DNA of 64,000 bases, from the NCBI RefSeq assembly GCF_910596095.1, contig NC_056538.1, positions 10,162,001-10,226,000 on the forward strand, read 5' to 3'. Position numbers and translations under genes: made by a program. Shown here one piece after another: positions 27,001-47,900 of the stretch; within the stretch, counting starts at the first letter, position 1, and every line of letters begins with the position of its first letter. The notes beneath the pieces are model-generated. The model was given only the letters and a program-made list of their open reading frames with translations. It was not told where the DNA came from and made no database searches. The stretch is from Thunnus maccoyii. Taxonomy: Eukaryota > Chordata > Actinopteri > Scombriformes > Scombridae.

Positions 27001-30000
27001 TACATCTAGAGCAATTTGATTTCTTTTCGTGATACTCATCAAAAATGTTTGCCTGCATTACAGGAAGGCATTAGAGGACCTGGGCATCCCTTGCTTCCTT
27101 GGGGGCATGTCTCGTGGCATGCTAGGTAAAGCTAGCCCAATCCACATCAGACAGAACAGACGCGATGCTCTGAAGGAGGCCGACTTGGTGCTCTTAGCAG
27201 GTCAGACATACAGTCTTATAGTTCAGATTCCATGTGTTAATATTATGGCCTTTATTTTTCAGCCCTGCTAGGGGCATGGCTATAAGGATGGCAATGTCAG
27301 TCTGTCCACTACTGAAATATCTCAACAACTATTCATTGATCCATCCCCTGACTTTTCCTCTACCGCCACCATGAAGTTCACATTTTTGGTTTTCAGTGAG
27401 ATGTTTGAACAACTATTGGATAGATTGCCATGACCATTCATGTCCCCTTCAGGATGAATTGTAATAACGCTGACCCCCTGACTTTTTATCTAGCAACATC
27501 ATCAGGTCAAGATTTCACTTTCACAATTTGTTGTTTTGGTTTGTGCCTAAATGTCTGCAGAACTACTCACATTCCCATCAGCCTCAGTAGCACTTAATGT
27601 TGAGCACCAATTAGCAACTTATAGCATGCTAACACTAACTAAGCTGGTGAACATACATATTGTACAGCCGCTAGCATGGCTGTAGACCCTTTTTCTTGTT
27701 TAATAATCAAACCTAAGAAAATGACATGCGGTAATTAATAAACACAAGATGACAGGTGATAACAATTGAACACAGTTATGCAGTGGATAAGTGCTACTGA
27801 TTTAATATTGAATTTATTTTGTGCTTGATAGAATGACAGCTGCTTCCTTCCTTGCTAAAAGTAACTTGAACCAATACTGGAAATTGTTTGTTGACATACA
27901 GTTAGAGGTTGAACTGTGCTTTCGAAGTAGCCTGTGTAGCCACAGGCCATCCATAAATCCTAAAGAAATGTTAACATTATGTTGCTCTGTTTGCAGGCAC
28001 TGTGTGTGACTTCCGTCTGAGTTATGGCAGAGTTCTGAGCAGACGTAGCAAGATCATCGCTGTCAACAGAGATAAGACGCAGCTGCTGAAAAACTCAGAT
28101 ATGTTCTGGAAACCAACTATAGCAATTCAGGGTATGTTCACAACATGTCATTATTATCCAGGTTTACAATTAAAGTAGCAATGTTTCATTTTATATTAGT
28201 AGTTTCTTCACTGATCACCCTATAACATTTGTGATCACAGAGTTTTTACAGCTGACTTGCACTCTTCCAGGGTTTGGCGATAGGACAAAAACATCTGTCT
28301 AACAGTTAAAGTCTGAAAATGTAATTATTTGCCTATTTTAGGTGATGCTGGTTCATTCTTAGTGCGACTTTCCAAAGGCCTGAAGGGCCATCGCTGTCCA
28401 GAAGAATGGCCTCAAAGCCTCAAAGCAGGAGATATAACCAAAGAAAACACTAACAGGTAAGCAGAGCTGATGAGTTCCAGTTGGTCCCTGTTCTGTGTGT
28501 GTCAGTACTGTACAGTCTATGGTCAGAGGTACTGTAAAACTCTTCTTCTCAGTTATGTAATTACACTCCAATCTTTGTGATTAAAAACATCTTGATCAGT
28601 GAAATCGTTAATGATGAGACAGCAATCATAAGTTCATCAACTAAATTAAAGCAAAGGCATCCATGGATTTCTTTTCTCACAGAAATAAGAGTATTTTTTT
28701 TTTTCATTTCAGGGCCAAAGCTGATGAAAAGACAGACCACCACTTAAATCCTTTGAAAGTCCTCCACCTTGTGGATGAGCTGATGGCTGAGGACAGCATC
28801 ATTGTTGCTGATGGTGGTGATTTTGTGGGAAGTGCTGCTTACATAATGAGACCAAGAGGACCTTTGCGCTGGCTAGATCCAGGTGAGATCCTGTAGTTCA
28901 GACATCAAGTTGTTTTTGAAGAACAGTTGTGAGTAAAACAACAGATGTTTGGTCCCTAAGATGTGATCATTTCAGAGATATGAATGTGAAATGATTAATC
29001 ATTGAAAAAAGTCTGTTTATTTGTTGACTTAACAAATACTGTTCTTTGTCCCTACAGGAGCCTTTGGGACCCTGGGAGTGGGAGGAGGATTTGCACTAGG
29101 GGCAAAACTGTGTCGGCCTGAATCTGAGGTACAGTACTGACAACAGTCTTTTTTGAAAGTGCTTTGTCTGATCATCTGTCAGTTAATTTGAACCTTTTGT
29201 GAATGAAATGCTACTTTGTGTACTTTCCAGGTGTGGATAGTCTACGGTGACGGCTCCTTAGGATACAGTGTTGCAGAGTTTGACACATTCACTAGACACA
29301 AGGTAAAATCACTCTTACGATATTGTCATTATGTGTATGTAAGCAACTCAAGTATCTATAGCACATGTGCAAGACTAGAATAAATATTGCATATAAGAAC
29401 AACATGGCAGTATCAGTTTATCAGTATCAACAACATACCAATAAGAACTAGAAATTTTCAGAAGAACTGTGAGTCCATCGCTGCTTTTTGCGTATCTCAG
29501 TAAGATTGGATGTGTTCCTCACAAAGACACCCTCACACACACAAACAAACACAGATCTAAAACTCAAATTGTTAATCACAAAGATATAGACCCTCACACA
29601 CACACACACACACACCAAGTGGTCTATAATCAGGCACAATTGGTAAAAACACCTGTGTGGATTTGAAGAGTCTTTAAAAATCATCAAGGTCATTGATGGA
29701 CAGGAAGCGTTACTCTATATTGAGTTTTGCATTAATTGTGTCATTGATCAGTAGTACAGTGGTTGTCTGTAGGGAAAATCTCTTCCATAAATTGATTGTA
29801 ATGCAACACTTTTCTAGATTTTTAGATGTCACAGAAGTATGCATATAATCGTTTTATAAAATGCTGTTCCTCAGAGGCCTTTGAATAGAATTATACACAC
29901 ATTTTGCTATGAGGTTTTGGCCCCTGGGAGCTGTAATGCCTAATTGTTGTACCCTATTAAAGGCCTCAGCCAGTGAATGATCCTTATTCTCTCTCGATCA

Positions 30001-30478
30001 ATAACATGCATGATATTTTTCTTTCTTTTCGTCCGATATTCCACATTTCACTTTTTTTTTTGTCTTCCAGACACCAGTTATAGCCGTGGTGGGAAACGAT
30101 GCATGTTGGAGTCAGATTTCCAGAGAGCAGGTTCCCATTCTTGGCAGCAATGTGGCATGTGGCCTCGCATTTACAGGTACATTTTCTGCATACGAGTACA
30201 GGTTATATCACATTCTCTGAACAGAATTAATGTATATTAATGTATAACATTGACATCAGTTGCTAATTGACAGATTGTATTCTCTGCTCCTTTTTGCAGA
30301 TTATCACACAGTGGCTGATGGTTACGGTGGGAAGGGCTACCTTGTAGGGCGTGAGGACGAGGACCGGCTGAGCGACATCATCAGACAGGCTCAGAAGGAG
30401 AGCCAGGAGGGCAAGGCTACACTTCTCAACGTTCTGATAGGGAAGACCAACTTTAGAGAGGGCTCCATCTCTGTATAG
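24043..30478 (+). CDS. ilvbl: 2-hydroxyacyl-CoA lyase 2 (acetolactate synthase-like, ILVBL)
   Basis: Thiamine-diphosphate enzyme. Mammalian ILVBL/HACL2 cleaves 2-hydroxyacyl-CoA in the ER during alpha-oxidation of 2-hydroxy fatty acids. Exons: 24043-24147, 24674-24875, 25193-25320, 25760-26010, 26416-26515, 26623-26720, 27064-27200, 27997-28131, 28342-28456, 28713-28882, 29058-29128, 29231-29302, 30071-30176, 30300-30478. All junctions fit phase, giving 622 aa (human about 632). An N-terminal hydrophobic segment (residues about 5-30) is the membrane anchor. The pyrimidine-binding domain carries the ThDP-activating Glu in DTRHEATA (Glu88). The C-terminal domain has the Mg/ThDP motif GDGS at 510-513 followed by GND at 536-538. 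The start ATG has A at -3 and G at +4 and directly precedes the anchor. It lies 1 kb downstream of the GLB1L gene on the same strand. Candidate AATAAA signals are at 31055 and 31199. Confidence 0.96.
25366..25702. mobile_element. ilvbl: Teleost MITE-like repeat in ilvbl intron 3
   Basis: Begins AGGGCTGCAACTAACAGTTA and ends with the imperfect complement of that start (AACTAATCAATTAATTGTTACAGC). ATTGATTAAT-type motifs occur near both ends, with ACATTTGAGAAG in the middle. This is the abundant 'GGGCTGCAACTAACGATTA' family of fish genomes, a non-autonomous DNA element by its inverted termini. Confidence 0.65.
27275..27690 (+). repeat. ilvbl: Abundant teleost interspersed repeat in ilvbl intron 7
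   Basis: Recognised from the series GGATGGCAATGTCAGTC, CTCAACAACTATT, GATTGCCATGACCATTCATG, CCCCTCAGGATGAATTGTAA-type and AGCATGCTAACAC motifs, ending CTAGCATGGCTGTAGAC. This string of motifs is typical of a common percomorph repeat. It contains no usable ORF. Confidence 0.6.
29586..29616 (+). repeat. ilvbl: (CA)n microsatellite in ilvbl intron 12
   Basis: Short CA run after two imperfect CACACA clusters starting near 29531. Confidence 0.8.
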
Positions 30479-33400
30479 AGCAGCTGTGACTTTCTAAGAG
30501 TGTATTCTTCCTCTACCCTCGGCTTCCTTCATAGATTTTTACTACCAAGGTCTATGAAGGATTTCAAAGAATAGGTGGATACTGTTGGATACTGTGTGGA
30601 GCCCAGCCCCGACCAGACCTCTGTTAATCCTTTGTGCCCTTAAAGCCATATTTCACTTTGGTAAGAGAAATGACTTTACAGTATACTGATCTCCCATAAG
30701 AGTTCATGAACTGTCAGTTGTGTAGTCAAAAATCATACTAGTACTGCATTATTATGAATAAGTTATATTATTATTATTATTACCAGTTAATATACTCTAT
30801 TACACTAAGTTATTTACTATTATGCAGTAAAATATAGCTCAAGATCTGCCAGCCTTGAAACTAAAGCTTTTATTGTGCTTCATGTGACTTTCAGGTTCAT
30901 GTTGTGCTAACTCAAAGCATAATTGCTGCATTTCAAGAAGGGAAAGAATGCAAATTTCAAAAATGTTTGCTTTGTTTAGGGATTTTACCTCTTCAGGAGC
31001 TCGGGTTTGATTTTTGACCTTTAAACAGCCTATTATAACTAGACATTTCTTACAAATAAATCAGTGATTGAGTCGGAGTGCATTGGTTTAAATATGCTAG
31101 TATGCCTTTTCTCCTGTTATAAAATGAACATGGAGCCTTTTTTTTGAGGATATGTGGAATCTTACAGCTGTAATATTCTTTATCGGTTGATAATTTGGAA
31201 TAAATTTGCTAAATGGAAAATAATTTTGAATGTTAAAGACAGACAAATGGTATGCCTTTTAATGTTTGATTGTATCTTCAAATACATTGATATGTATAGA
31301 TTGAAAATGTGTCTGCTGATTTAGTTATGTAGTCAAATGATATTTAATACTAACATGTATGCAGTGATGTAGGTTATCAGTTAAAAAATGCCTATACACA
31401 ATATGTATTGCACTATAATCGTAACTTATTTGCTCACAAGGTGAACACATATGGATCATCTCACTCCAATATATATGCTGTTTTATTTGGTATCTCGAGG
31501 GACGTATGTCAGACTTTTGATCATTAAATGTTAATTTGGATTTATTCTCAAATAAATTGAATAAAAGTAGTAATGAGTTTGCTTTTGAATCTAAGTGTAG
31601 ACTGTTTTGCAGGCACATGTTTTCTTGCAGATTTACATCCAGTTATTTTTACACATCTTTTTTTTTTTTTTTAACAACTCAATGACTACATCCATACAAA
31701 GTTCTAACCATAACTTCATGGTTATACAGTTCCAGTATTTATAGATCAGTGTTAACCAGCTTGTGCTAACAATGCTACGCAAACATTCAGTTTTGGTTTT
31801 AAAAATGCCAGGACTGGATTGTCAGCTTGCCACAGCTGGTCTGCAGAAGAGAGGAAATTACAATAATAATAGCTGCTTTTTTAAAACTTGGTCATTTAGC
31901 TTTAAATGCTTTTGTAAATGAACTGTGTCATCTATGTTTGGATTTAAGGAACCTTCACTACACCAAATTCTGTGCAAAATAAGCAACTTTGTTGTTTAAT
32001 ATTACTCATACTCTCCCTAATATTGCTTAACACTCCCTGCAACTTACACAGCCAATCTGGCAAGAACTGCAATATCAAGTTCTGTAAATATTTTATAAGG
32101 TCTGAACCTTCTATTTATGTCAGTGTGGCATAACTTATACTTAGTAAGTAGTATTAATAAATAGTAGGTAGGACATCTACTTTATGTCATCTCTGAGGTG
32201 CAGTGCGCTGTGTGTTTTGGAAAAAACTACTAAGAATAGAGAACGCACTTAGCACAGCTGCACCTGCACCCATGGTGCAAGGGGGCCCACAGTCTCAGGG
32301 TAAATACACACACACAAATCAACACTCACTTAGTCTCAGTTGTAGAGTCCATACAACTTCCTCACCCAGATTTGTTATGATCTAACTCTGCTAATGGTAC
32401 AGATGGACTGAGAGACACCAGCTGTGTGCTCATCACTATGAATGAACACTTAAAGCATTAACATATTTGCATGTAATTATTTTCTTATTTTACTTACTGC
32501 ATCACTCCAAACATTAAAAGACTTATAACACAAAACCTTTTTGGAACTAGGTTCATGACTTTTGCCCTGAATACTTCAAAGTGTGGTTTTAATTTTAAAC
32601 AGGAGATGGCAGTCTAGTAGAGGCTTTACTGAAGTAGTCTATGCTGACGTGTTCCTGTTTAGCATAAGTTATGAAGGAAATCAATGGATGTGTTAGACGA
32701 AAACAAAACAGGCCACTAGGAAAAATGTATGCTATGTTGTATTGACAAATGTTTACCTACAACAGCAGCCTATTTGTGATTCAAATATATATATGTTGAA
32801 ATATATGAATCAAATATTGTACAGTTTTATTGTTAACGATGAAAGCTCTGCCTTTTAAGGTGTAAATGTGCATATAGGCTTTGCTGACGGTTGTGATACT
32901 AATCATTTTTATTGCATGTTAATTATATTGTCTAATCATGCCTTCTCCAAGACAAAAAGATTTACAGACTTCTGAATCTTGCTATGTTTGTTTTTTTTTT
33001 TTTTTTTAATTCCACAGATTTCGGAATGATGCTACATTAGTAAGTGAAACGTGCCATTGTCTCTAAAAGGCTGCTATTAATTATAATAATTTAGTTAATG
33101 CAAGCATCCCATATGCAGTAAACAACAGTTTATGGTGCAAGTAACAGTTTATATATACTGTACTGTCTTTTTTCTCTTTACTGACAACAGTCAAACTCAA
33201 GCAAGAGTAACATAAACAAGTTTAAAGATCAAACAGAGGAAACAAAGTGCCACTTATACTGTACTGTCTGCTGTCTAGCCTCATGCCCGTCTTTGACGTC
33301 ACAAACTCAGAAAGATGCTGCTTTCAAGTGCTCATTGTAAATCCCTAATTCCTAACTTTGAGAGTGTGAATACGACAGTTATTTTTGTTTTGTCAAAACA

Positions 33401-33599
33401 ATAAAGGGCTATTGAGCTATATTATTAAGCTTGGTGTAGTGGCTGAATGAGGCTGATAAAATGTGCGTGTAATACCTAACATATCAGAATACTACCTATA
33501 CAGAATAGTACATTCATTATAAAAACAGAAATGTGTTTGTTAATGCTATACTGCAAGCCAGATTTCCTATGCAAGACAATAAAGCCTGAACTGTTTACT
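30479..33599 (+). other. ilvbl 3' UTR and intergenic AT-rich DNA
   Basis: 3' UTR with AATAAA at 31055 and 31199, followed by AT-rich sequence with T-runs near 31660 and 32990. No ORF or splice pattern supports a gene; no RNA gene was recognised. Confidence 0.5.
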
Positions 33600-34157
33600 C
33601 GTACAGCACATGAAGGCATCATGAGACCGGGCATACATCACCACAGGCGGTGACTTCAACAGCTCCGCAAAAACTTAAACATCTTCAGGCAATGTGTAGG
33701 ACCGTAGCCGGGAGAGTCCAGAGCATTCGCTGTGTATACAGCTACGCGAAGGAAGGCAACTGGTAGCGTTTTTAGATAAACAGACTTGTTTTCAGCGGAT
33801 TTATGCCGCATTCGTGACTCTACGCTCAGCATGACAAGTAAAACAGAGGCAGTTTGGGGCTTTTAACAACCTTAGAGATAGCTGAGTTAACATAAACAGC
33901 TAAGTTAGCTTATAGCAAAAACAAAGTAACGCTAGCTGAATGCTAGTTAGTTGTAAGTTGGGGTTTTGGTTGTCCATTATTCACTGGTGCTACAGTAACA
34001 GTGTGGTAATCATTGGGTTTGAATTAACACCATCGAAAAGCTGAAAGCTCCGAACTCCAGTTGATTTCCAGTTGGTTAACGTGATTTAACTGTTACGTTG
34101 ATACACAATCGACGTTCGCTGACTTCAAATCAGAGGGATTTCTACTTGAATATCAAG
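33600..34157 (+). other. fam118b: fam118b 5' region and noncoding first exon
   Basis: A donor (ATCAAG|GTAAGTAATG) at 34157 closes a noncoding exon that splices to 34812. The transcription start is not visible; the less AT-rich stretch 33640-33860 is the likely promoter. No long ORF is present. Confidence 0.4.
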
Positions 34158-34818
34158 GTAAGTAATGATGACATTAATTAAACGTTTGTTAGCTTATGAA
34201 ATAACGTTTTGTTTACTGTGTACACTAACGCCGCTGGCAATTGTTTCCTCTGAAACTAATGTGTTAGTATTAAAACGTGGCGTTGGTTAAATACTAACGT
34301 TAACTTGGCGTTGGAGCTGTGGGGCATTGACTTAACCTAACGTTAACACACTGTTAAAGGTAAACAAACAAAAACATTGTGAAAGTGTCACGCTATTTAG
34401 GAAATAAAAATATACATTTGAAAAACAAAGAACATTTTAATGTTACTTGGTCTGACACTGTTCCTTTGAACAATTGTCAACCTCTGGTCGTTTGTTGAAA
34501 CAGCATTTCATCAAAAAAGGTGTGCTGCCAGGAGGAAATTTATAAATGATTTCCTGTTTGCAAAATGACATAGCAGAGATGACGTCAGCTAAGTGGATGC
34601 GCCATTTCATTTGCTATGATTTATATATAAAAACAACTTCATATATGACGTGATTACAATAGGACCAGGTCGGTAAGAAGCTTCATAAATAACAGTCAAC
34701 AACAATGCAAGTGTCAGTGTATAAAATCCAGAACTGCTACACTTGTGTTGCCCATTGTTTACTTAAGTAGTCATCAGACTTAGCATGTGGTTGATCATGT
34801 TTCTGTTACAGGTGCTGA

Positions 34819-42533
<7,715 letters not shown>

Positions 42534-43660
42534 GACTGAATGCTTCTCTTTGACATCAGGCAGTGGCCACTTGGCAAGAGACATTTCCAGAATAACACAA
42601 TAAAGCCCTGTCTTAGACTGTTTTCTTACTGCATGCTGGTAGAGATAGAAAATCAAAGTCTGTTCTTGATTTTCAGTTTCAAAAGACCTGCTGATATTCC
42701 TTTACACAAAGACACAACTGACTTTGTGCTATTGCATGCATGGAAATCAGTGGCAGCGTTTCAGTTGATACGCTTTGTTTTTCAACTGTTCACTCAAGTT
42801 CCTTCCTTCTCTTTTTGCCCCAGACTATCATTCTTGACAGGCACACAGTCGGGATCAGTATCAGACATTTTCCTCCACAGCTCCAACAAGAGATCAGTCT
42901 ACTTCGAGTAGTACTCGAGTCTGATTTCATTCTATGGATTTAGGTATCCAGGAACATTATGGGCCATGGGAGACCTAAATGCTGTTGTCAGTATTTTCCA
43001 GATGTTTATTTTTCCTTTAATAGTTCTTGTTTAAAAGGGAAAGGAAAAATCTAACATAACCGTTATAACCAATACCCAACCTCACAGCCCCCACTGTACT
43101 GTATTTAAATGTTGCCTAAACCTAGACTTTTGGGGATCTACAGTAGAAAATAAGTATGCGGATTGTGGAGCAGTGACACTATGGTATGTTCTCACTTCAA
43201 CTTGACAAAAATGATAGATCTGAATCCACTGACAGAAGTTGGCTGCGCTGCAACGAGTCATTGGATTTGGACATACACCTTGACCTACCCGCCCTGTAGG
43301 AGAAGCTCTATAGGTGCAAGCTATAACACACATCCTGTGTAGAGTATGTAAGGTTTGTATCTGTCATGCTTAACCCTGAAACCAGGGAAACTTGATTTGC
43401 ACACTACTGGGTAGGGGATGGGTGGAAATAATTATCTCAGTCATGGATGGTTTACTTGGTTTGCAAACACATTAATGTTATGACGTTGTCCTCAAATGAA
43501 GTTCAGAAGTGTATGTTTCCATAGCAGAGAGGCTCCCTGCCAGTAGCAATCACTTTGCCACTCCTGTGCTGAAAATTAAAGAATGTTCTTTGTAAGCCTT
43601 TTTGTATTTTTAATACTTGCATGTGTTTTCTGACATAGTATTTATAAGTACTATTTTCAA

Positions 43661-43666
43661 AATAAA
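43661..43666 (+). terminator. fam118b: fam118b poly(A) signal
   Basis: AATAAA about 1.1 kb after the stop codon at 42533, in an AT-rich 3' UTR without other coding signals. Confidence 0.6.
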
Positions 43667-43812
43667 GCTTTTTGGTATCCCATTTGTCCTGTCATGTTTG
43701 CATTCCTTCTAATAAAAATCAGACTCTGCTGGAGCAGTCTGTCACGGGGCACAACATGTGCCTCTGAAACATAACAAAACAAAAGTTACAAGCTGTTATA
43801 GCATACAGCAGT

Positions 43813-43818
43813 TTTATT
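43813..43818 (-). terminator. srpra: srpra poly(A) signal
   Basis: AATAAA on the minus strand (TTTATT on plus), about 1.2 kb after the stop at 45000. It faces the fam118b signal across 146 bases, so the two transcripts converge. Confidence 0.5.
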
Positions 43819-44999
43819 TAGAAATGTTTACATTCTCATAAATTAGCTCAAATCTTCTGTATAACTCTTGATTCTCTCGTATTGCACTACCACAAATTAA
43901 AGGGGGCTAGAGATACTCATATATTTCCTCTTGTAAATGAAGAGTAAATCAGAGGGGAACATAAATATAAAAGGCCCACCGGACTTCAACTGATCACTCA
44001 AAAAGTGTAGTCTGAAAATCTATGGACAACCTGTAAGAACAAAAAAAATCAATTTACAAAATATCTTACCACTTTAAATCAACTAAAAAACTGAGGGATC
44101 AAAGTTTCCTTTCTGTATTTAAAATTAGTTATTTGTGTGTTAGGCAGGTGAGGAGCTCTGGGAGATGAATTTTATAGAACAATAAATCAAGAACCAATGT
44201 TCCACAGTAGTTAGTGTGTTCAATTGATGTACTGTCAAATGTTACAGCCTTGATTAAAGTGAGCGTACAGTATATTCTTTACTCTTCCATGACTTAGATT
44301 TTTAACAGGAGGAATTTTACATATACTAATTTGAGTGCTGATACTCACACCCACCCCAACTGCAGACTGTAAACTGAGTCAGTGGTTTCTGACCTGCATT
44401 GTTATGGTACTGTTGATGGACAACCACCCATTTAGTGAAAGTGTTAACTAAGATGACAGGAGACAGATAGGCACTATGGTCACTAAGCTTTCCTCAGGCA
44501 CATGCAGCTGCTGAAAAGTCATGTCCAGCAAGCCTTGACGACCTGACCTCATTTACATGAAGAGGGGAAAACTAACTGACAAAACGCCAGGTAAGGAAGT
44601 TCTACTGTGTAACCCAGTAAACGGATGACATTTACAGCCTATTTCCATTTAGTCAGCAAAATGTCCATTGGATGTGACTTTGTTGTTGAAAACTCAGGCT
44701 GATCTGAGGTACTTTATTTGGCCCAAAAGTTTAGAAATGATGCAAAAGGGAGGTTTCCTCTAGCTTTGTTGCAAGATGTTCTGTCTTTTGAAGTGCACAA
44801 CTTGTCCTTTACTCTGGCCTGGAGCTGGGAGAATAAAGTTCAGTGCGTGACATGAGTTCTTCATTTGATGCAAAGTAGAGAGGGCAGGGCAGGAGGATGA
44901 GAAACGCAGGCTAGCAGGGCTGGAACATCTCACGGCAGCGTGGCAAAGGTATTGTTGGCTTTGTTGCGACGATGAATAAACAGCAGAACATGCAGCCAC

Positions 45000-47900
45000 T
45001 TAAGCCTTCATCAGGGCACTGACCACGGCGCGGGCGTTGAGGCTGCGCAGGTCGTTGTAGGTCTGCCCTGTGCCCACAAACACAATGGGCTGGCCTGTGA
45101 TGTAGGTCATGGAGATGGCAGCACCAACCTGTGAAGGAGGGAGGGGTGACGCATTAGTGCTATCAGCTTTCCTACCGCAATCATTCGTAAGTCATTTAAA
45201 AAAAAACAAAAAAAAACAAAACAGCTACAGACAAGTCATTAACTGCATCAAAAAGATCCTTTTGAGGCCACATTGCAGGATTAAATCCAGACAGTGCGTG
45301 TGCAGAAAAATGTTTAAATACCTTGTCATCAATGGTGTCAAACTTAGTGAGAACAATTCCATCGATGAGGCGAGGCTTGTCAGACATGGAGTGGTCTGCC
45401 AGAGCCTGATTGAACTTTACCTGAGGACACGAGGGAGAAAGAGAGAGAGAGAGATGAGTCATTCAACGAAAAAACCGGGGATGATGACAGAGGTTAATAT
45501 GTATAGCACCATCTTTCCATCTCACTATTTACAAAATGTAGAGGAGGCGCAGACAGACATCTGTACCAGCATGATGACAGTTTTAGAGAGCGATACTGAC
45601 ACCTGCTGGAGAGTGTATTACAGTATATTCATGTTAACTGACTTTCTCTTCAGCGTCAGTCCATCAGTAACATTTCCTGTCAGCGCATGATGTGTCTGAA
45701 CAAAAAGTCGGAATTTGTCATAGTGCCTTACCAGCTGATCGACTGCCTCGTTGCCCACCAGAGCTTCCCCAACAAACAGCACAAGGTCAGGCATGTTGAC
45801 TGCGATAAGTTTGGCCAGGGCTGTCATTAAGGGGGCGTTGTCCTGCATACGCCCAGCAGTGTCCACCAGCACCACGTCAAAAGCCTGGTTGCGGGCTGGA
45901 GGGAAAAGACACAGAAGGTGTACGTGTGACTTTACCATATGGGTGACATTAATCATTAATGGAACACCTCATCACCACTGCAGCTTCATAGGTTAAATTT
46001 CCACCTCTACGTCTCTTTTCATAACAGATCTGCAGAATCAACAAGCTTTTCGATCTCGTGGTATAATAGTCAACAAGAAAGAAACTATTTTACCATATGC
46101 AATGGCCTCCATCGCAATTCCAGCGGCATCCTTCCCGTAGCCCTTCTCATAGAGCTGGACGACGAGCCGTCCTCCGTGCTTCTCTGGAGGATGCAGAGAG
46201 TTCAGGCGGCGCTGATGAGTGCGGAGCTGCTCCACCGCCCCGGCACGAAACGTGTCACAGGCTGCGATCAGCACTGTGAAACCGTTCTCTATCAGCCAGT
46301 AGGAGATCTGGACCGAGACAAGGACAAGTTTGGCTCATGTGAACATGTGTGGGACACAATCTGGACATGCTGAGAGGTAAAATGTATCAAATGAACTGAT
46401 AATTAAAAAGTGACACTGAAGCAAATATCTACCAACTATACCAAAATACTTGATATTGTTTATTGTTTTTACATATTTAAGAACAGGCCTTTTTTCACAG
46501 AAGACATTTTGACATGTCACAGTGGTGAAGGCACAGGTGTTGAATTTTTGAAGAACCCACAAACCCTTTGCAAATGCACACAGTGGTCAGGGGTTGAACA
46601 TTGCCACAGGCTGTGGATGAGCTGGGTCAGCGGAAACTCTTTTCACCAAAATGTAGGTTAAGTGTTGAACTGAAGGTTCAATGTAAAGATTGCGACTTGT
46701 ATACTGTGCTCTACTAATGGGGCTTTACATGACCAAACACTTTCACAAAACAAGGAACAACCCACACAGGAAATTCCCCTGGAAGTGGATGCTTGTGTGG
46801 GTTAAAGATCAGCAAACCACAGACAAATTAACATAGAAGCACTTACTGGATTTGGGGGGATATGTGATTATGCTTGTAACAATGACAACTGACCTTGGCT
46901 AGGTTGGTGGACTTTCCAACCCCATTTACACCACAAAATGTAATGACAAAAGGCCTTCGCTGGCTCTGTGCCTCCATGACATCTCGCAGAATGTCCACTC
47001 TCCGCTTGGGCTGCAGGATCTGCACCAGTGAGTCTTGCAGGGCCTGCTTTACCGTTGAGGCAACAGCTACAAAACACGGAAGAAGAAAAGGGCTTTGTTG
47101 AGCATTGTGTATTCATCAAGCACTATTCTGCATGCTATACGTTTACTGACACACATAATCTGATATCATTTAATCACTGTAGTTCTTCTATATGTTATTG
47201 ATATAGATAACAAACGGTACACAGATAGGCTGACGACAAGTTACACCGAGTGTCTAATTCAATAAAACACATCTATGATGCAACATATGCACTTAACCCC
47301 TCTAGCTTGAGGATCTGTGAGATGTTTCTAATTGCTGAGCATCATTTTAAAATCACAATTCTGTGTATATGAAATGGAGAGAAAGGATCTATTTTAATCC
47401 GTTTATTGTGGTAATGATACCAAGTGTTTGGGAAAACAAATTACTGTAATCACATTATTTTCCCAGCATGTAGACCAGTGCTCATAGGAGACGAATCAAT
47501 TTAAGAGAATACCTCATGCTCATCTGTTCCCTTCTGGGCTTAACCAAATGAGGATTGTGATGTATGGTTTATTGTGGGTAAGTTGTATACATGCTTAAAG
47601 TTTACTTACTGGTGAATGTGCCCATGACTTTGCCCTCCAGTTTCTTGGCTACAGAGTCACAGAGTTGGGAGGCAATGTCGGCTGCTACATTCTTTGCTAC
47701 AGGATGATAAAGGAGAAGAGTAAATAGCAGACAAGCCAGTTTCTAATCCTGCAGAATGAGGACGATGAGTGAGAGATATCATACCGATGAGGTGGTCCCT
47801 CATCTTCTCCAGAACTGACTCCATGTCCTCCCGGGTCAGGCTCTTGGAGCCTACCAGACCCTTCAGCATCCCAAACATGCCCCCAAAACCGCCACCTTTT

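Noticed and set aside
42540-42911. 123-codon frame after the fam118b stop
   Set aside because: Lies in the 3' UTR; no domain, no splice support and biased composition.
45109-45690. 193-codon open frame on the plus strand
   Set aside because: Runs across srpra exons and introns on the opposite strand, with low-complexity stretches and no splice logic.
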